This document shows, piece after piece, positions 55,141 through 64,000 of a DNA stretch of 64,000 nucleotides. Below the pieces are notes generated by a model. It saw nothing but the letters and a program-made list of their open reading frames with translations. It did no database searches and was not told where the DNA came from. The DNA lies in contig CM076958.1 in assembly GCA_039566865.1 (NCBI GenBank), positions 7,230,501 to 7,294,500 of the forward strand, written 5' to 3'. A program made the translations under genes and the position numbers. The DNA comes from Aurelia coerulea (taxonomy: Eukaryota > Cnidaria > Scyphozoa > Semaeostomeae > Ulmaridae). Positions within the stretch are counted from its first letter, which is position 1; every line of letters starts with the position of its first letter.

Positions 55141-56429
55141 AGTCTATCGAATACAGCGCATCCTGCAAAAGCGTTCGAGAAATCGTCACAAAGACGATTT
55201 TGGGTGAGGCCGGGTAGAACAGATGCCTGGTGGAATAACTTCACCAGGAACTTGATTATTGCTGAAGAGTGGAAAGAGCATTTTCGGGTTTCACAAGAAA
55301 GCTTCCAATTTTCGTGTGCCCAACTTGGGCCTTACATTGAACAGCAACCTACAAATTGCGAGAACCAATTTCGGTTGAAAAACAGGTCGCGATTACACTA
55401 TATTACCTGGCTGATGAAGGACGTTACCGTAAGGTTGCAAACGCCTTGGGCGTTTCAAGGTCAGTTGTATCAATTGTGGTTCGAAGGGTTTGCCATGCTA
55501 CAACAGTCAACCTTGGACCCAAATACATAAAACTGCCACAAACGGTGGAGGAGGTCGAAACTGCTGCAAAGAAATTCGAAGAAAGGCATGGATTTCCACA
55601 ATGTATTGGGGCCATTGATGGGACTCACATTTTCATTAAGAGACCCACAGAAAATCCAACAGATTATTTGAACAGAAAAAATCGTAACTCAGTAAATGTA
55701 CAAGCCATGTGTGATCACAGCTATTGTTTCACGGATGTAGTGGTCAAGTGGCCAGGAAGCGTGCATGATGCACGAATATTTGCCAACTCAAAACTTAATG
55801 AGTTAATGAGATGTGGAGGAATTCCAAGATGCCCTAAACAAATCGTAGAAGATGAAGATCCAGTTGGAAGCTGCATTCTTGGAGATCCGGCCTACCCCCT
55901 ACTGCCATTTCTTTTGAAAGAATTTGCTGGTGGGGGAAGCAACGCTGCAGAACAGTTTTTTGGGTGGCGTCTTTCCTCAGCGAGAATGGCAATTGAATGT
56001 GCTTTCGGTAGACTGAAGGGACGGTTTGAGGCGCTCAGGCGAGAGATGGACATCAATACAGCTCATTTACCTTATGTGATCTATGCATGCTTTGTGCTTC
56101 ACAACTTTTGTGAAACGCAGAATGAACGTTTCAATGATGAAACAGTAGCTAATGTCATTCGACAAGAAGTAAATGATCAGCCACATATTGCAGGGAACAG
56201 ATATTCCTTGGGAAATAATGATCCCTTCAGCATCCCTTGCAACATGGTAAACCCATTCGATATGACATTTGTGAGTGACTGCATGCTGTCTGCAAATATT
56301 TTCGTGTTTTCCTCGTGCTTCTTGTCTCCTTCCTCGATCTTTTCCAGGGCTTTTTTCTTTAAAGCAACCTCTTTAGCTGCTTTGTCCAATAGCTTTGCAT
56401 CAGTTGACAAACTGCCCCCATATCTTTGA
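55141..56429 (+). pseudogene. Harbinger transposase (DDE_Tnp_4 type), frameshifted
   Basis: The frame begins around FEKSSQRRFWVRPGRTDAWW (about 55174-55233), continues RVSQESFQFSCAQLGPYI, then loses one base in a T run near 55357 and continues as [31 protein letters not shown] is a helix-turn-helix region. The catalytic triad is present: D in IGAIDGTH, D in [12 protein letters not shown] in [16 protein letters not shown] (positions 88, 138 and 214 of the frame from 55356). The extreme N-terminus is in another frame, implying a second lesion before 55141. The true C-terminus is probably shortly after 56200; the open frame then overlaps the antisense Myb gene. It would excise and integrate the element at TWA. 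Confidence 0.88.
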
Positions 56430-56988
56430 TCTTGAGTGAAGATGAATTTCCATCTGCATCATCTTCGTTGCTGAGAACTGGTTCAACATCAATAGTATCG
56501 ATGGAAGAGAAAGAACGATCATTCTCGGTTACATTTTCAACAGTTTCTTCACCTAGAAGGGTGGTGGTTTCTAAGCCGTCGGGGATGCTGTCGACAGCAG
56601 GTGATCCAGCCCAAATTTCAGCACATTCATCGTACAAAGCCATCACAACTCGTCCTCCACCACTCTTTCGACCACAATCAACTGCTTTTCCGTAGTTACC
56701 TTTTATTCTTTTTAGTTTTGGGCAAATTCTACTTTTATTGATGACTGTTGGATCGTTGCAGTTGGGAAATTCATCGACAGAACAATTCTCTTTGTCTGGA
56801 TAAGCTTCTTGAAAACGTAATGCAATTTCTTCATATTTGTTTTTGACTGTTTCCGAGTCCAGGCCCTTCGCGCTTTTCGAGGCTTTGTAGTCTATAAATA
56901 TTCGCATCTACAGAGCAACTTCCTCATCTGTCCATGAAAAGGTTTTATCACAGCTGGTGGAGCTGGTTGCTTGCCTTTTTGGTGGCAT
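56177..56988 (-). pseudogene. Harbinger Myb/SANT-like protein, one premature stop
   Basis: The ATG at 56988 gives MPPKRQATSSTSCDKTFSWT DEEVAL, then a TAG near 56908 where a Leu is expected. It then runs FIDYKASKSAKGLDSETVKN, KYEEIALRFQEAYPD and SGGGRVVMALYDECAEIW to 56177. WTDEEV plus the following helices fit the SANT/Myb-like trihelix that partners Harbinger transposase. An acidic middle and a basic helical C-terminus ([20 protein letters not shown]) follow in another frame at 56177-56410. The protein normally carries the transposase into the nucleus and to the ends. Confidence 0.8.
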
Positions 56989-57249
56989 CTTGTCTTGCAA
57001 TGTTGACGCTGAAAGAAAATCACCGAAAATCCGAGAAAATCTTGAATGTGACGTGACCTCCTCCTGTTTCTATGGTGACCGCTGATCCGCTACCGTGTAA
57101 ACGAGACCGTGATCCGATACAATTTTGATCCGCTACCGTGTAGACGGCAGGGTGATCCGTAACACTTTGATCCGCAACACTTTTGATCTGCTACCGTGTA
57201 AACGGGGTCTTAAGCTCACTTTTAAAATATTTTGTTGGGAAGCATATCG

Positions 57250-58852
57250 TCGATCACAATCCTTTCCTTTCTCCAATTCGATGACGAATGTTTTACGAAA
57301 GGAACGTTTTCACAGAGTCAATGATTGAATCTTTCTGCAATGTTGGCAACAACCTCAGCAGTAAAATACCGGGCAAGAAAAATCCTCTTTTAGAAAATGA
57401 ATATTCAGTAAACGAAGAGAAATCTCAGTTTCATTTCCAGCTGACAGGTATTCGGCAGCTTGAAAAGGCTCTAGGCAAATTCAAATCATTGATGGGATTT
57501 AGAACCGATGGTATTGCTCATTTCTTTCTGAAAACTGGTCTCCCTGTCCTAGCTGAGTCCCTTTGCGAAATTTTCAATCTATCTCTAGCAACTGGGAGCT
57601 TTCCCGATTCATGGAAAGTTGTGAGAGTTGGCCCTAAGTTCAAAAGTGGCCAAAAAGATGATCGCTCTAACTACAGACCAATATCGATTCTCCCTTTCTT
57701 GCCTAGAGTATTCCAAAAGCTGCTTTGAAACCAGAAAGAACTTCCTTGCACTGCTGCTACATATGTTACAGATTCTTGCATACTGGCACACTGCATTTAG
57801 ATTTTGGCCTTATCTTCACAAAATTTACTGCAAAATTGTCAGCTGAATACTCTGTTTCATACGTTTTTTGACGAGCCCTCAAAATGATCACATCACCGAT
57901 ATGAATATTCCCTCACGGGTGAATGAAGCAGAGCTGGAACGATGCACAGATTCCTGCCAGGAAAATTTCAAAATCTTGCGTCCTGATCACTAAGACCTTT
58001 TTTTACTGAATCCCGAATCCTATTATAAATTTGAGTTTTAAACAAAACGATGGCTTTCTTCTGGATCAAAATGCCAAATCCTTGACTCTTCTAAACAACC
58101 GTTACACTTCCAATACTATTTTGAAACTTGCATTGCTTTATAACCAGGTTTACGAATACTTGGATAAAAGAAAAGCTCCCTTTCTCACACAAGTCTGGTT
58201 TCAGGTCTTTGCACACTGTGCTTACTTGTTTGCTAAATAGCACTGACGATTGGTATGTAAATATGGATAACGGGAAATACACTGCGAGTGTAATGAACGA
58301 CCTAAAAACGCTTTTAATACCGTTGATCATCAAATTTTACTTGCGAAACAAAAAATATGGCATAGATGGTTATGAGCATTCTTGGTTCAAGTCCTATCTG
58401 CAAAACCGACGTCCATTTTGCAAGGTTAATGGCACATCCTCAAGTTTACAGAAGGTTTGATTGTGGAGTGCCACAGGGTTCATGTCTTGGTCCACTCCTT
58501 TTTCTAATTTATATTAACGATCTCCAAATGTCACTCCGTAAATGCAACGTTGTTAACGTTACACTGTATGCTGATGACACAAGTATTTCACATTCTGCGA
58601 AAAATATCAACGAGTTGAATGACACATTGAATAGTGATCTCGATCGGCTAAAGGAATGATTACAAGGGAACAACTACTGTCACTAAATGTCATAAAGACA
58701 CAGGCAATGGTTGTAGGTTGTCGACCAAACCTAAAAAATATTGCTGACAATAAAGTAGATACCCCATCATTTGTTATTGATGGCGCTGAAACAGACATCA
58801 TTAAAAATGTAAAATATTTAGGAATCCAACTTAATGATAGCTTCGCTTGGGA
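57250..58852 (+). pseudogene. non-LTR RT fragment 1 (CR1/L2 type)
   Basis: The RT fingers read YERNVFTESMIESFCNV, GKFKSLMGFRTDGIAHFF, FPDSWKVVRVGPKFKSGQ and SNYRPISILPFLPRVFQKLL to about 57725. A 0.41-kb insertion follows, then YNQVYEYLDK and HKSGFRSLHTVLTCLL. A shift in the AFNTVDHQILLAK region leads to [51 protein letters not shown] (intact box), a stop at 58659 and NVKYLGIQLNDSFAWE at 58852. There it is cut by RT fragment 2. The matching C-terminal part probably resumes at 62745. Multiple lesions show it is dead. Confidence 0.85.
57727..58137. other. 0.41-kb insertion in RT fragment 1
   Basis: It lies exactly between FQKLL and YNQVY of the RT, with TGCTT at both junctions (about 57721-57725 and 58132-58136). 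The content is unrecognised and no inverted ends were found. It could be a SINE fragment or another repeat. Confidence 0.55.
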
Positions 58853-60215
58853 ACTTAGTGCTGCATTTGATACTGTGAATCATGAAATGCTGTTGAATAC
58901 AATGGAGTCTTGCTTCAGCATAAATGGAACAGTCATTGATTGGTTTAGGTCACATTTAGATGGTAGGAAACAAAGAGTCATTGTTCATAATACCGTGTCT
59001 GAAGCGATTAATTTGAACTGTGGGGTTCCTCAGGGACGTTGTTTAGGGCCGGTGTTGTTTGCTCTTTACATCAGTTCTTTGTATGATGTCATTAGCCGAC
59101 ACCTCCCAAATGTTCATGGCTATGCAGATGATCATCAGCTGTACATATGGTTCAAACCAGAGCCCTTTTCTGAGAAAGAGTCAGTTAGGGCCATGGAGAT
59201 GTGTGTTTCTGACGTTAGGATATGGATGTTGGTTAACCGTCTCATGATCAACGATTCAAAGAAGGAGGTAATGTTAGTTGGAACGAGACAGCAACTGTCT
59301 AAGGTTTCTGTTGAAGGTATAAGAGTAGGTGATGAAACAACTGCTCCTGTCAGCTTAGTTAAAAACCTTGGTATGTATTTGGATCAAAACATGAAAATGG
59401 ATAAGCACATTACGAAATTATGTAGTAAAGCATTCTACCAATTGTATAAACTGAAACGTATACGGAATCTCCTTAGCAATGAGGCAATCCAAACTGTTGT
59501 TCATGCGTGCATCACTAGCAATTTTGGATAACTGTAGCTCTCTGATGTATGGTATGCCACAGCATCTTATTGACAGACTACAGCATGTGCAAAATGCAGC
59601 TGCTCCTGTTGTGCTACTAATACCGAAATGTGACCATGTTGGCGCAGTTGGTGTATTCCTCTGACTTTGCAGCCAGAAAAGTCAGGCGGAGTGGGTTCGA
59701 TACAAGGGGTCGCGGACTCGATTAGGTCTGCTCTATTTCTGCGATCCGAGCGCTTGGCGCTGAAAAACGAAACTTCACCTTCACCTTCACCTTCACCTTC
59801 ACCTTCACCTTCACCTTCACCTTCACCTTCACCTTCACCTTCACCTTCACCTTCACCTTCACCTTCACCTTCACCATATAAGCAAAGCTTTATTTGATCT
59901 GCACTGGCTACCAGTCAAGCAACGTATATGGTTCAAAGTTATGCTGCTCACCTTCAAGTGCTTGATAGGAAAGGCACCTGTGTGTCTTAAAGACATGGTG
60001 AGATGATATATGCCTGAAAGAACTCAGATCGAGTAATGCGTTGCTGTTAAAAGTGCCTCGGTTTAAGAACGAAACATTAGGTGCTCGCTCGAACTTTTGC
60101 CTTGCAGCAGCTATTCTCTGGAGTCTTCCGTTGGAAATCCGTGTTATTGGCATTATTTAAAGTTTTAAATCTTCATTAAAGACTCATTTATTTAAAGATA
60201 CATTTATTTAAATTA
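58853..60215 (+). pseudogene. non-LTR RT fragment 2, fused in frame to fragment 1
   Basis: A different RT family begins abruptly at LSAAFDTVNHEMLLNTM and runs GTVIDWFRSHLDGRKQRVI, CGVPQGRCLGPVLFALYISS, NVHGYADDHQLYIWF (intact YADD) and LVKNLGMYLDQNMKMDKHI. A frame change near 59515 precedes YGMPQHLIDRLQHVQNAAAP. It is interrupted by a SINE (59638-59876), then continues ALFDLHWLPVKQRIWFKVML and, after another shift, LAAAILWSLPLEIRVI to about 60150. It is joined in frame to fragment 1, so one open frame of 291 codons spans two RT families. Confidence 0.85.
59638..59876 (+). mobile_element. tRNA-derived SINE with long TTCACC tail
   Basis: The head has GTTGGCGCAG (A-box-like) and GGGTTCGATAC (B-box-like). 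The body GGGGTCGCGGACTCGATTAGG matches the copy at 9011-9199. A segment of about 30 bp after the B box is missing relative to that copy. The tail is about 17 perfect TTCACC units (59773-59874), giving a spurious Ser-Pro open frame. It separates CDHVG and KALFDLHWLPV of RT fragment 2. Confidence 0.85.
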
Positions 60216-60292
60216 GCGTAAGATATTTTGTAAATAGGTTTTTATTTGTAAAGTGTGTAGAATATTGTATTATAGTTATGCACTTTAACCAT

Positions 60293-60756
60293 ACCGGGTG
60301 AGTCAGAAAAAACGTGGGGTGTTTGGCGGACTGTGACGTCGCTTGTAGCCACCCGATCGTCGTGAAATAAATTTGTCCATGCAGCAAAAGGTCTAACTTA
60401 GATTATAAGTCTAACCTCATTAAAATCGGTCACTTCGTGCATTAGTTAAAACGTATTTTCTTTGTAAGGGGTTGTATGGGAGTCTTGCAAACTGATGGAA
60501 TCTTTAGCCAAGGCCCTTCAGCATTTTAGCCTTACCAACGTTACAGATACATGTGGTATTATCAGGAGAGAAAACACTATTTCCTAACTATTTCATTCTC
60601 CTCTGATAATACCACGTGTATCTGTAACTTTGGCAAGGCTAAAATGCTGAATGGCCTTGCTGGCTAAAGATTCCATCAGTTTGCAAGACTCCCATACAAG
60701 GCCTTACGAAGAAAATACGTTTTAACTAATGCACCAAGTGACCGATTTTAATGGGG
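60293..60756. repeat. large palindrome in a mariner-like remnant
   Basis: About 160-bp arms at 60415-60572 and 60596-60756, spaced by about 23 bp, pair nearly throughout (for example TTACAGATACATGTGGTATT with AATACCACGTGTATCTGTAA). The sequence before it starts CCGGGTGAGTCAGAAAAAACG (60294), a mariner-like end. The right side is cut by the LTR element at 60757. The fold would form a stable hairpin as DNA or RNA. Confidence 0.8.
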
Positions 60757-61485
60757 TGTAATACGGCTAATTTTAGTATAAGGTGCCCTCTTGGAAGAAA
60801 CTATGGTTTTAGATTTAGGCCCTTGTGGAAGAATTTACTTAGGCCCATTTGCGTCATTTTTCGTAAGCAGTTTTGCAAGTCATCTATTACGTAGTGACTA
60901 TCCGCATTGAATTAGGCATCCCCACTTACGTCAGAAAGGCATTGGATGCAACAAGTGGAATCCCCCGCTTCTGTTTCTTTTGTTTAGAAGGATTAGGGCT
61001 TTGCCCCACCTACGCTATTTATTGCAAGGTCGCAATCCCCCTGTTAACCTTATTTGGATATGTTGCAAACTGTGGTGTAATACCTCGAAGATTCTAGAAC
61101 AGCTTTGTCATTATTATTTAGCTTTGTTTTAGACACCCATTTATGTATAAATAGAGAACATATTTTTATCACTAGAGAACAGATATGGATTCGAAAGGTT
61201 AGGTAAAGCAGGTCGGCACAAGAGGCTTGTGAAAGCTCTTGTCGCCTTTTGTCGTTTTATGAGTCTCGTAGGTAGACTATGTTTGATATCGATCGATCAA
61301 CTAGGTATAGCTATCAGTACTTGAGAAAGACTGTTGAGTTATGACATTAGTTTGTTTGCATCGTTATATTTCGGGGTGTCCAAGATTATACCTGACCTTG
61401 GTAACGAAGAGATGATGAGATCAGAAGAAAATATAGAACGTTTTTGGAATTTTTATCTCTGGCCATCCTTGCCGAACTTTTCACA
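60757..61485 (+). repeat. left LTR
   Basis: 729 bp, TGTAATACGG to TTTTCACA. The open frame at 60873-61097 is duplicated with the LTR and is not a gene. Confidence 0.9.
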
Positions 61486-62015
61486 CTGGTGACAGGAGCG
61501 GGATAAATGAAATGGTGCTGGAAACAGACCGCGAACCCATTTGAAGAAGACTTGTGATGACCTTTTTACTTTTATGAACATTTAGCTGAGACATTGACGT
61601 TTGAAAGGAATCTATTGGCTTAAGGCGACGTATGCTCTTGGCAATTTGTCTGGAGAGAAACGAACACCCTAAACGCGCCGCGGATTGCTTCAGATTTGAG
61701 AGACAGCCTGGATTTCGACTGAGGAAGGCGACGAACACTTGTCACTTGCGATCATTTGATTTAAGAGCTCGAACACCCTGAACACTCGACTGAAATTCAG
61801 CAAGATTCGCGTTTGTATTTGATACGATGTTTTTGTCATGAACTTGGACTTGTCATTTTATGCTTATTCTTGGACCGGACTGTCATTGTATATAACTAGA
61901 TATTTTAGAGTATATTGTATGCATTTGCGAAATTATTTGTTTTCTAGAACATTTTAAGGGATTATCCTTATTACGTCAGAATCGAGGACGATTCCTTTTC
62001 CTTGATGGGGAGGTA

Positions 62016-62744
62016 TGTAATACGGCTAATTTTAGTATAAGGTGCCCTCTTGGAAGAAACTATGGTTTTAGATTTAGGCCCTTGTGGAAGAATTTACTTA
62101 GGCCCATTTGCGTCATTTTTCGTAAGCAGTTTTGCAAGTCATCTATTACGTAGTGACTATCCGCATTGAATTAGGCATCCCCACTTACGTCAGAAAGGCA
62201 TTGGATGCAACAAGTGGAATCCCCCGCTTCTGTTTCTTTTGTTTAGAAGGATTAGGGCTTTGCCCCACCTACGCTATTTATTGCAAGGTCGCAATCACCC
62301 TGTTAACCTTATTTGGATATGTTGCAAACTGTGGTGTAATACCTCGAAGATTCTAGAACAGCTTTGTCATTATTATTTAGCTTTGTTTTAGACACCCATT
62401 TATGTATAAATAGAGAACATATTTTTATCACTAGAGAACAGATATGGATTCGAAAGGTTAGGTAAAGCAGGTCGGCACAAGAGGCTTGTGAAAGCTCTTG
62501 TCGCCTTTTGTCGTTTTATGAGTCTCGTAGGTAGACTATGTTTGATATCGATCGATCAACTAGGTATAGCTATCAGTACTTGAGAAAGACTGTTGAGTTA
62601 TGACATTAGTTTGTTTGTATCGTTATATTTCGGGGTGTCCAAGATTATACCTGACCTTGGTAACGAAGAGATGATGAGATCAGAAGAAAATATAGAACGT
62701 TTTTGGAATTTTTATCTCTGGCCATCCTTGCCGAACTTTTCACA
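62016..62744 (+). repeat. right LTR
   Basis: 729 bp, same ends and order as the left LTR, with about two substitutions. Confidence 0.9.
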
Positions 62745-63265
62745 TAAGGATACCTTAATCAAAATGTATCATGGCATCGTAGAGCCACATTTCCGTTACT
62801 GTTGTTCTGCTTGGGGAGGCTGCAGTGAAACCAGATTGCAAACCATACAAAAACTGCAAAATCGAGCTGCAAGAATTGTCACTAATAGCAGCTATGATGT
62901 ATCCGCCTCAAATTTGATCAAGGAACAAAATAGGCCAACAGTTACGGATATGATAAAAAGCAAGACAGCTGCTGTTACATACAAACCATGTTCAGGTCTT
63001 GCAGCCGGCTATCTTTCAAACCTTTTGAAGAAAAATTATGCGCCTGATATCAACATGCATTTGCGCAATGCCACTGCCGATGTCCTTGTTCCAAGGATGA
63101 AAACTTGCAGTGGGCAGAAAGCTATATATTTCCGGGTTGCAAGGACTTAGAATAAATTGCCTTTGGATGTCAAACAAGCACCCTCTCTTAGCATTTTGAA
63201 AAGTAGGCTGAAGAGTAATACACTCTCTAAGCCTTACTCTATCATTTTTCATTTATCTTTTTAGA
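62745..63265 (+). pseudogene. non-LTR RT C-terminus
   Basis: It begins KDTLIKMYHGIVEPHFRYCC right after the right LTR. It continues SAWGGCSETRLQTIQKLQN, RAARIVTNSSYDVSAS and PRMKTCSGQKAIYF, a stop at 63150, then NKLPLDVKQAPSLSILKSRL to about 63230. A 3' UTR with an A-rich end follows near 63395. It is plausibly the end of RT fragment 1 (57250-58852), with about 30 residues lost, so 58853-62744 would be nested guests. Confidence 0.8.
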
Positions 63266-63492
63266 TTGTAAAAATAGGTAATTTTAAAGTAATTTGTTAG
63301 TAATATTGTAAATTTTGGAACGGCCCCCTGTAAAGCAATTCTCTCGATTTACGGGGCTACCGAGTAAAAATATTGAAAAATAAAAAAAATGAAAAATGAG
63401 TCTTAGTTTGAGAGATATACTTATTGTTGTTTTTGTTGCAAAGTAGAAATAACCACAAATAGGGCTTTGTAGAGAGTCTAGGACTGTCTTAC
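63266..63492. other. retrotransposon 3' UTR, then ABCA intron
   Basis: The UTR contains the pair GGCCCCCTGTAAAG and TTTACGGGGC, able to form a 3' hairpin as in related families. The A-rich end is near 63395. Plain intron follows up to the ABCA donor. Confidence 0.55.
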
Positions 63493-63607
63493 CTCATTAG
63501 AATGAACAGCACTTGAAGCATGAGCTCCACACCAATATGCTGACGTAAATAGGAAGTAGAAAGGCTTCGGAACTCCATATTCTCCGGGGAAAACAGCTTC
63601 AATGTAC
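63493..63607 (-). CDS. ABCA transporter exon: end of membrane domain 1
   Basis: Most upstream ABCA exon in the window. The acceptor TTTTTAG precedes 63607. The first base completes a Trp codon by family pattern, then YIEAVFPGEYGVPKPFYFLF and TSAYWCGAHASSAVHSNE follow. The donor GTAAGA is at 63492. WYIEAVFPG(E/Q)YG is the conserved loop ending the first transmembrane domain of ABCA1/ABCA3-like proteins. Phase 0 at its end matches the exon at 54043. Earlier exons lie beyond the right edge. Confidence 0.93.
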
Positions 63608-64000
63608 CTAAAAAGAATATTAACTTAAGGATATGCATGGTAGCATAGATTGAAAAAATCACTAAATTCAAAGTAAGTAGGAAAGGCTATTGACCATTAT
63701 AGCCTTAACTATGAGAATTTCGTTGCCATAGACCTTTTTACTTCTTGAAAAAAAGGTTTGGATCGAGCGTCCAAATCTGGTAAAATTTGGAAAGGAAAAC
63801 AAAAGCACGACCCCCGTTCTCAGTAAATGCACTGCTAACTGTGGTATGAAGTTGCTTCAGATCTCAAAACTTTTTCAGAGAGTTTATTATCGACTACTTT
63901 GTGCAAAGTGAGTTAGCCATGGTATAGTTTACATACAGGCAAGTATTATTGGTATTTTTGCTTTGTTTCTTGTTATTTTCATTTATTTTAGCTGACTCTT
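63608..64000 (-). other. ABCA intron, nothing else seen
   Basis: Intron upstream (on the minus strand) of the last recognised exon. No repeat or exon was found before the window ends. Confidence 0.6.

Larger units (their letters stand above)
54616..57209. mobile_element. PIF/Harbinger transposon with both genes
   Basis: The ends GACCCCGTTTACACGGTAGC (54616) and the inverse ending GGGGTC (57209) are flanked by TTA (54613-54615, 57210-57212), the TWA target of this superfamily. Subterminal TGATCCGATAC and TGATCCGCTACC motifs recur in both orientations. It encodes the two standard proteins convergently: a DDE transposase (plus) and a Myb/SANT-like protein (minus). Both carry lesions, so it is a structurally complete but inactivated autonomous copy, 2,594 bp long. 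Confidence 0.92.
60757..62744 (+). mobile_element. non-autonomous LTR retrotransposon (TRIM-like)
   Basis: Two 729-bp direct repeats (60757-61485 and 62016-62744), starting TG and ending CA, flank a 530-bp non-coding interior. CTGGTGACAGGAGCGGGAT right after the left LTR is a likely primer-binding site. GATGGGGAGGTA before the right LTR is a polypurine tract. I see two differences between the LTRs (near 61035 and 61360 versus their partners), so it is very young. No gag-pol is present, so it moves in trans. The flanks differ (TGGGG versus TAAGG) and belong to different repeats. Confidence 0.9.

Noticed and set aside
59667..59897. Open frame with a long Ser-Pro repeat
   Set aside because: It is the translation of the TTCACC tail of a SINE.
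60873..62356. Twin 74-aa open frames
   Set aside because: Identical positions in the two LTRs; no known domain and no sign of selection.
1..64000. CRISPR arrays, operons, ribosome-binding sites, bacterial origins
   Set aside because: Spliced genes, retrotransposons and intron-rich layout show eukaryotic nuclear DNA; no spaced short-repeat array is present.

Overview
This is a stretch of animal nuclear DNA, most likely from an anthozoan cnidarian (a coral or close relative). The evidence is AT-rich sequence, spliced genes with GT-AG introns, no compact operon layout, and a mix of cnidarian-style transposons: 2A-bearing CR1/L2-type non-LTR elements, DIRS-type elements, PIF/Harbinger, DUF6589-type transposase, and tRNA- and 5S-derived SINEs. 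The species assignment is an inference.

Host gene. Six exons on the minus strand belong to one ABCA-type ABC transporter, running from 63607 down to 11676. They encode the end of transmembrane domain 1 and the first nucleotide-binding domain. Every splice junction keeps phase, and the joined peptide reads through Walker A, the Q-loop region, the signature motif, Walker B and the H-loop. The intron between 53307 and 13797 is about 39.5 kb and splits a glycine codon inside the Walker A P-loop. Nearly everything else in the window is transposon DNA in the introns of this gene.

Layout. 1-4.7 kb: a long inverted-repeat element and a Harbinger-type MITE. 5.5-11.5 kb: broken non-LTR retrotransposons (three reverse-transcriptase pieces and one esterase-type ORF1) interrupted by a TTAA MITE, a mariner MITE, a tRNA-derived SINE and a 5S rRNA-derived SINE. 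11.7-13.8 kb: three ABCA exons. 14.6-22.4 kb: a MITE, then a 6.8-kb TTAA-flanked element with long inverted arms that contains a THAP-transposon remnant and a pogo/mariner-like MITE. 22.8-46.05 kb: one full-length non-LTR retrotransposon with a 13-bp target duplication, stretched to 23 kb by insertions: (a) a 3' fragment of another non-LTR element in its ORF1; (b) a 13.6-kb DIRS-like element with split direct repeats in its endonuclease, itself carrying a 9.0-kb DNA transposon; (c) a 2.7-kb element with CACAGTG ends and a 5-bp duplication in its reverse transcriptase. 46-53 kb: several MITEs, a local duplication and a 3' non-LTR fragment. 53.3-54.0 kb: two ABCA exons. 54.6-57.2 kb: a complete two-gene PIF/Harbinger transposon with coding lesions. 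57.2-63.4 kb: stacked non-LTR fragments, a SINE, a large palindrome and a young non-autonomous LTR element. 63.5 kb: one more ABCA exon.

The most notable system is the 9.0-kb transposon at 26743-35755. It has 107-bp terminal inverted repeats differing at one position, and two convergent spliced genes that both read through without stops: a 758-aa DUF6589-type transposase with an internal C2H2 finger, and a 664-aa RecQ-type helicase. It resembles the helicase-bearing Academ lineage (AcademH) and looks young and possibly active. Transposase plus helicase would be the mobilisation machinery. The DIRS and non-LTR layers around it give a clear relative order of insertion.
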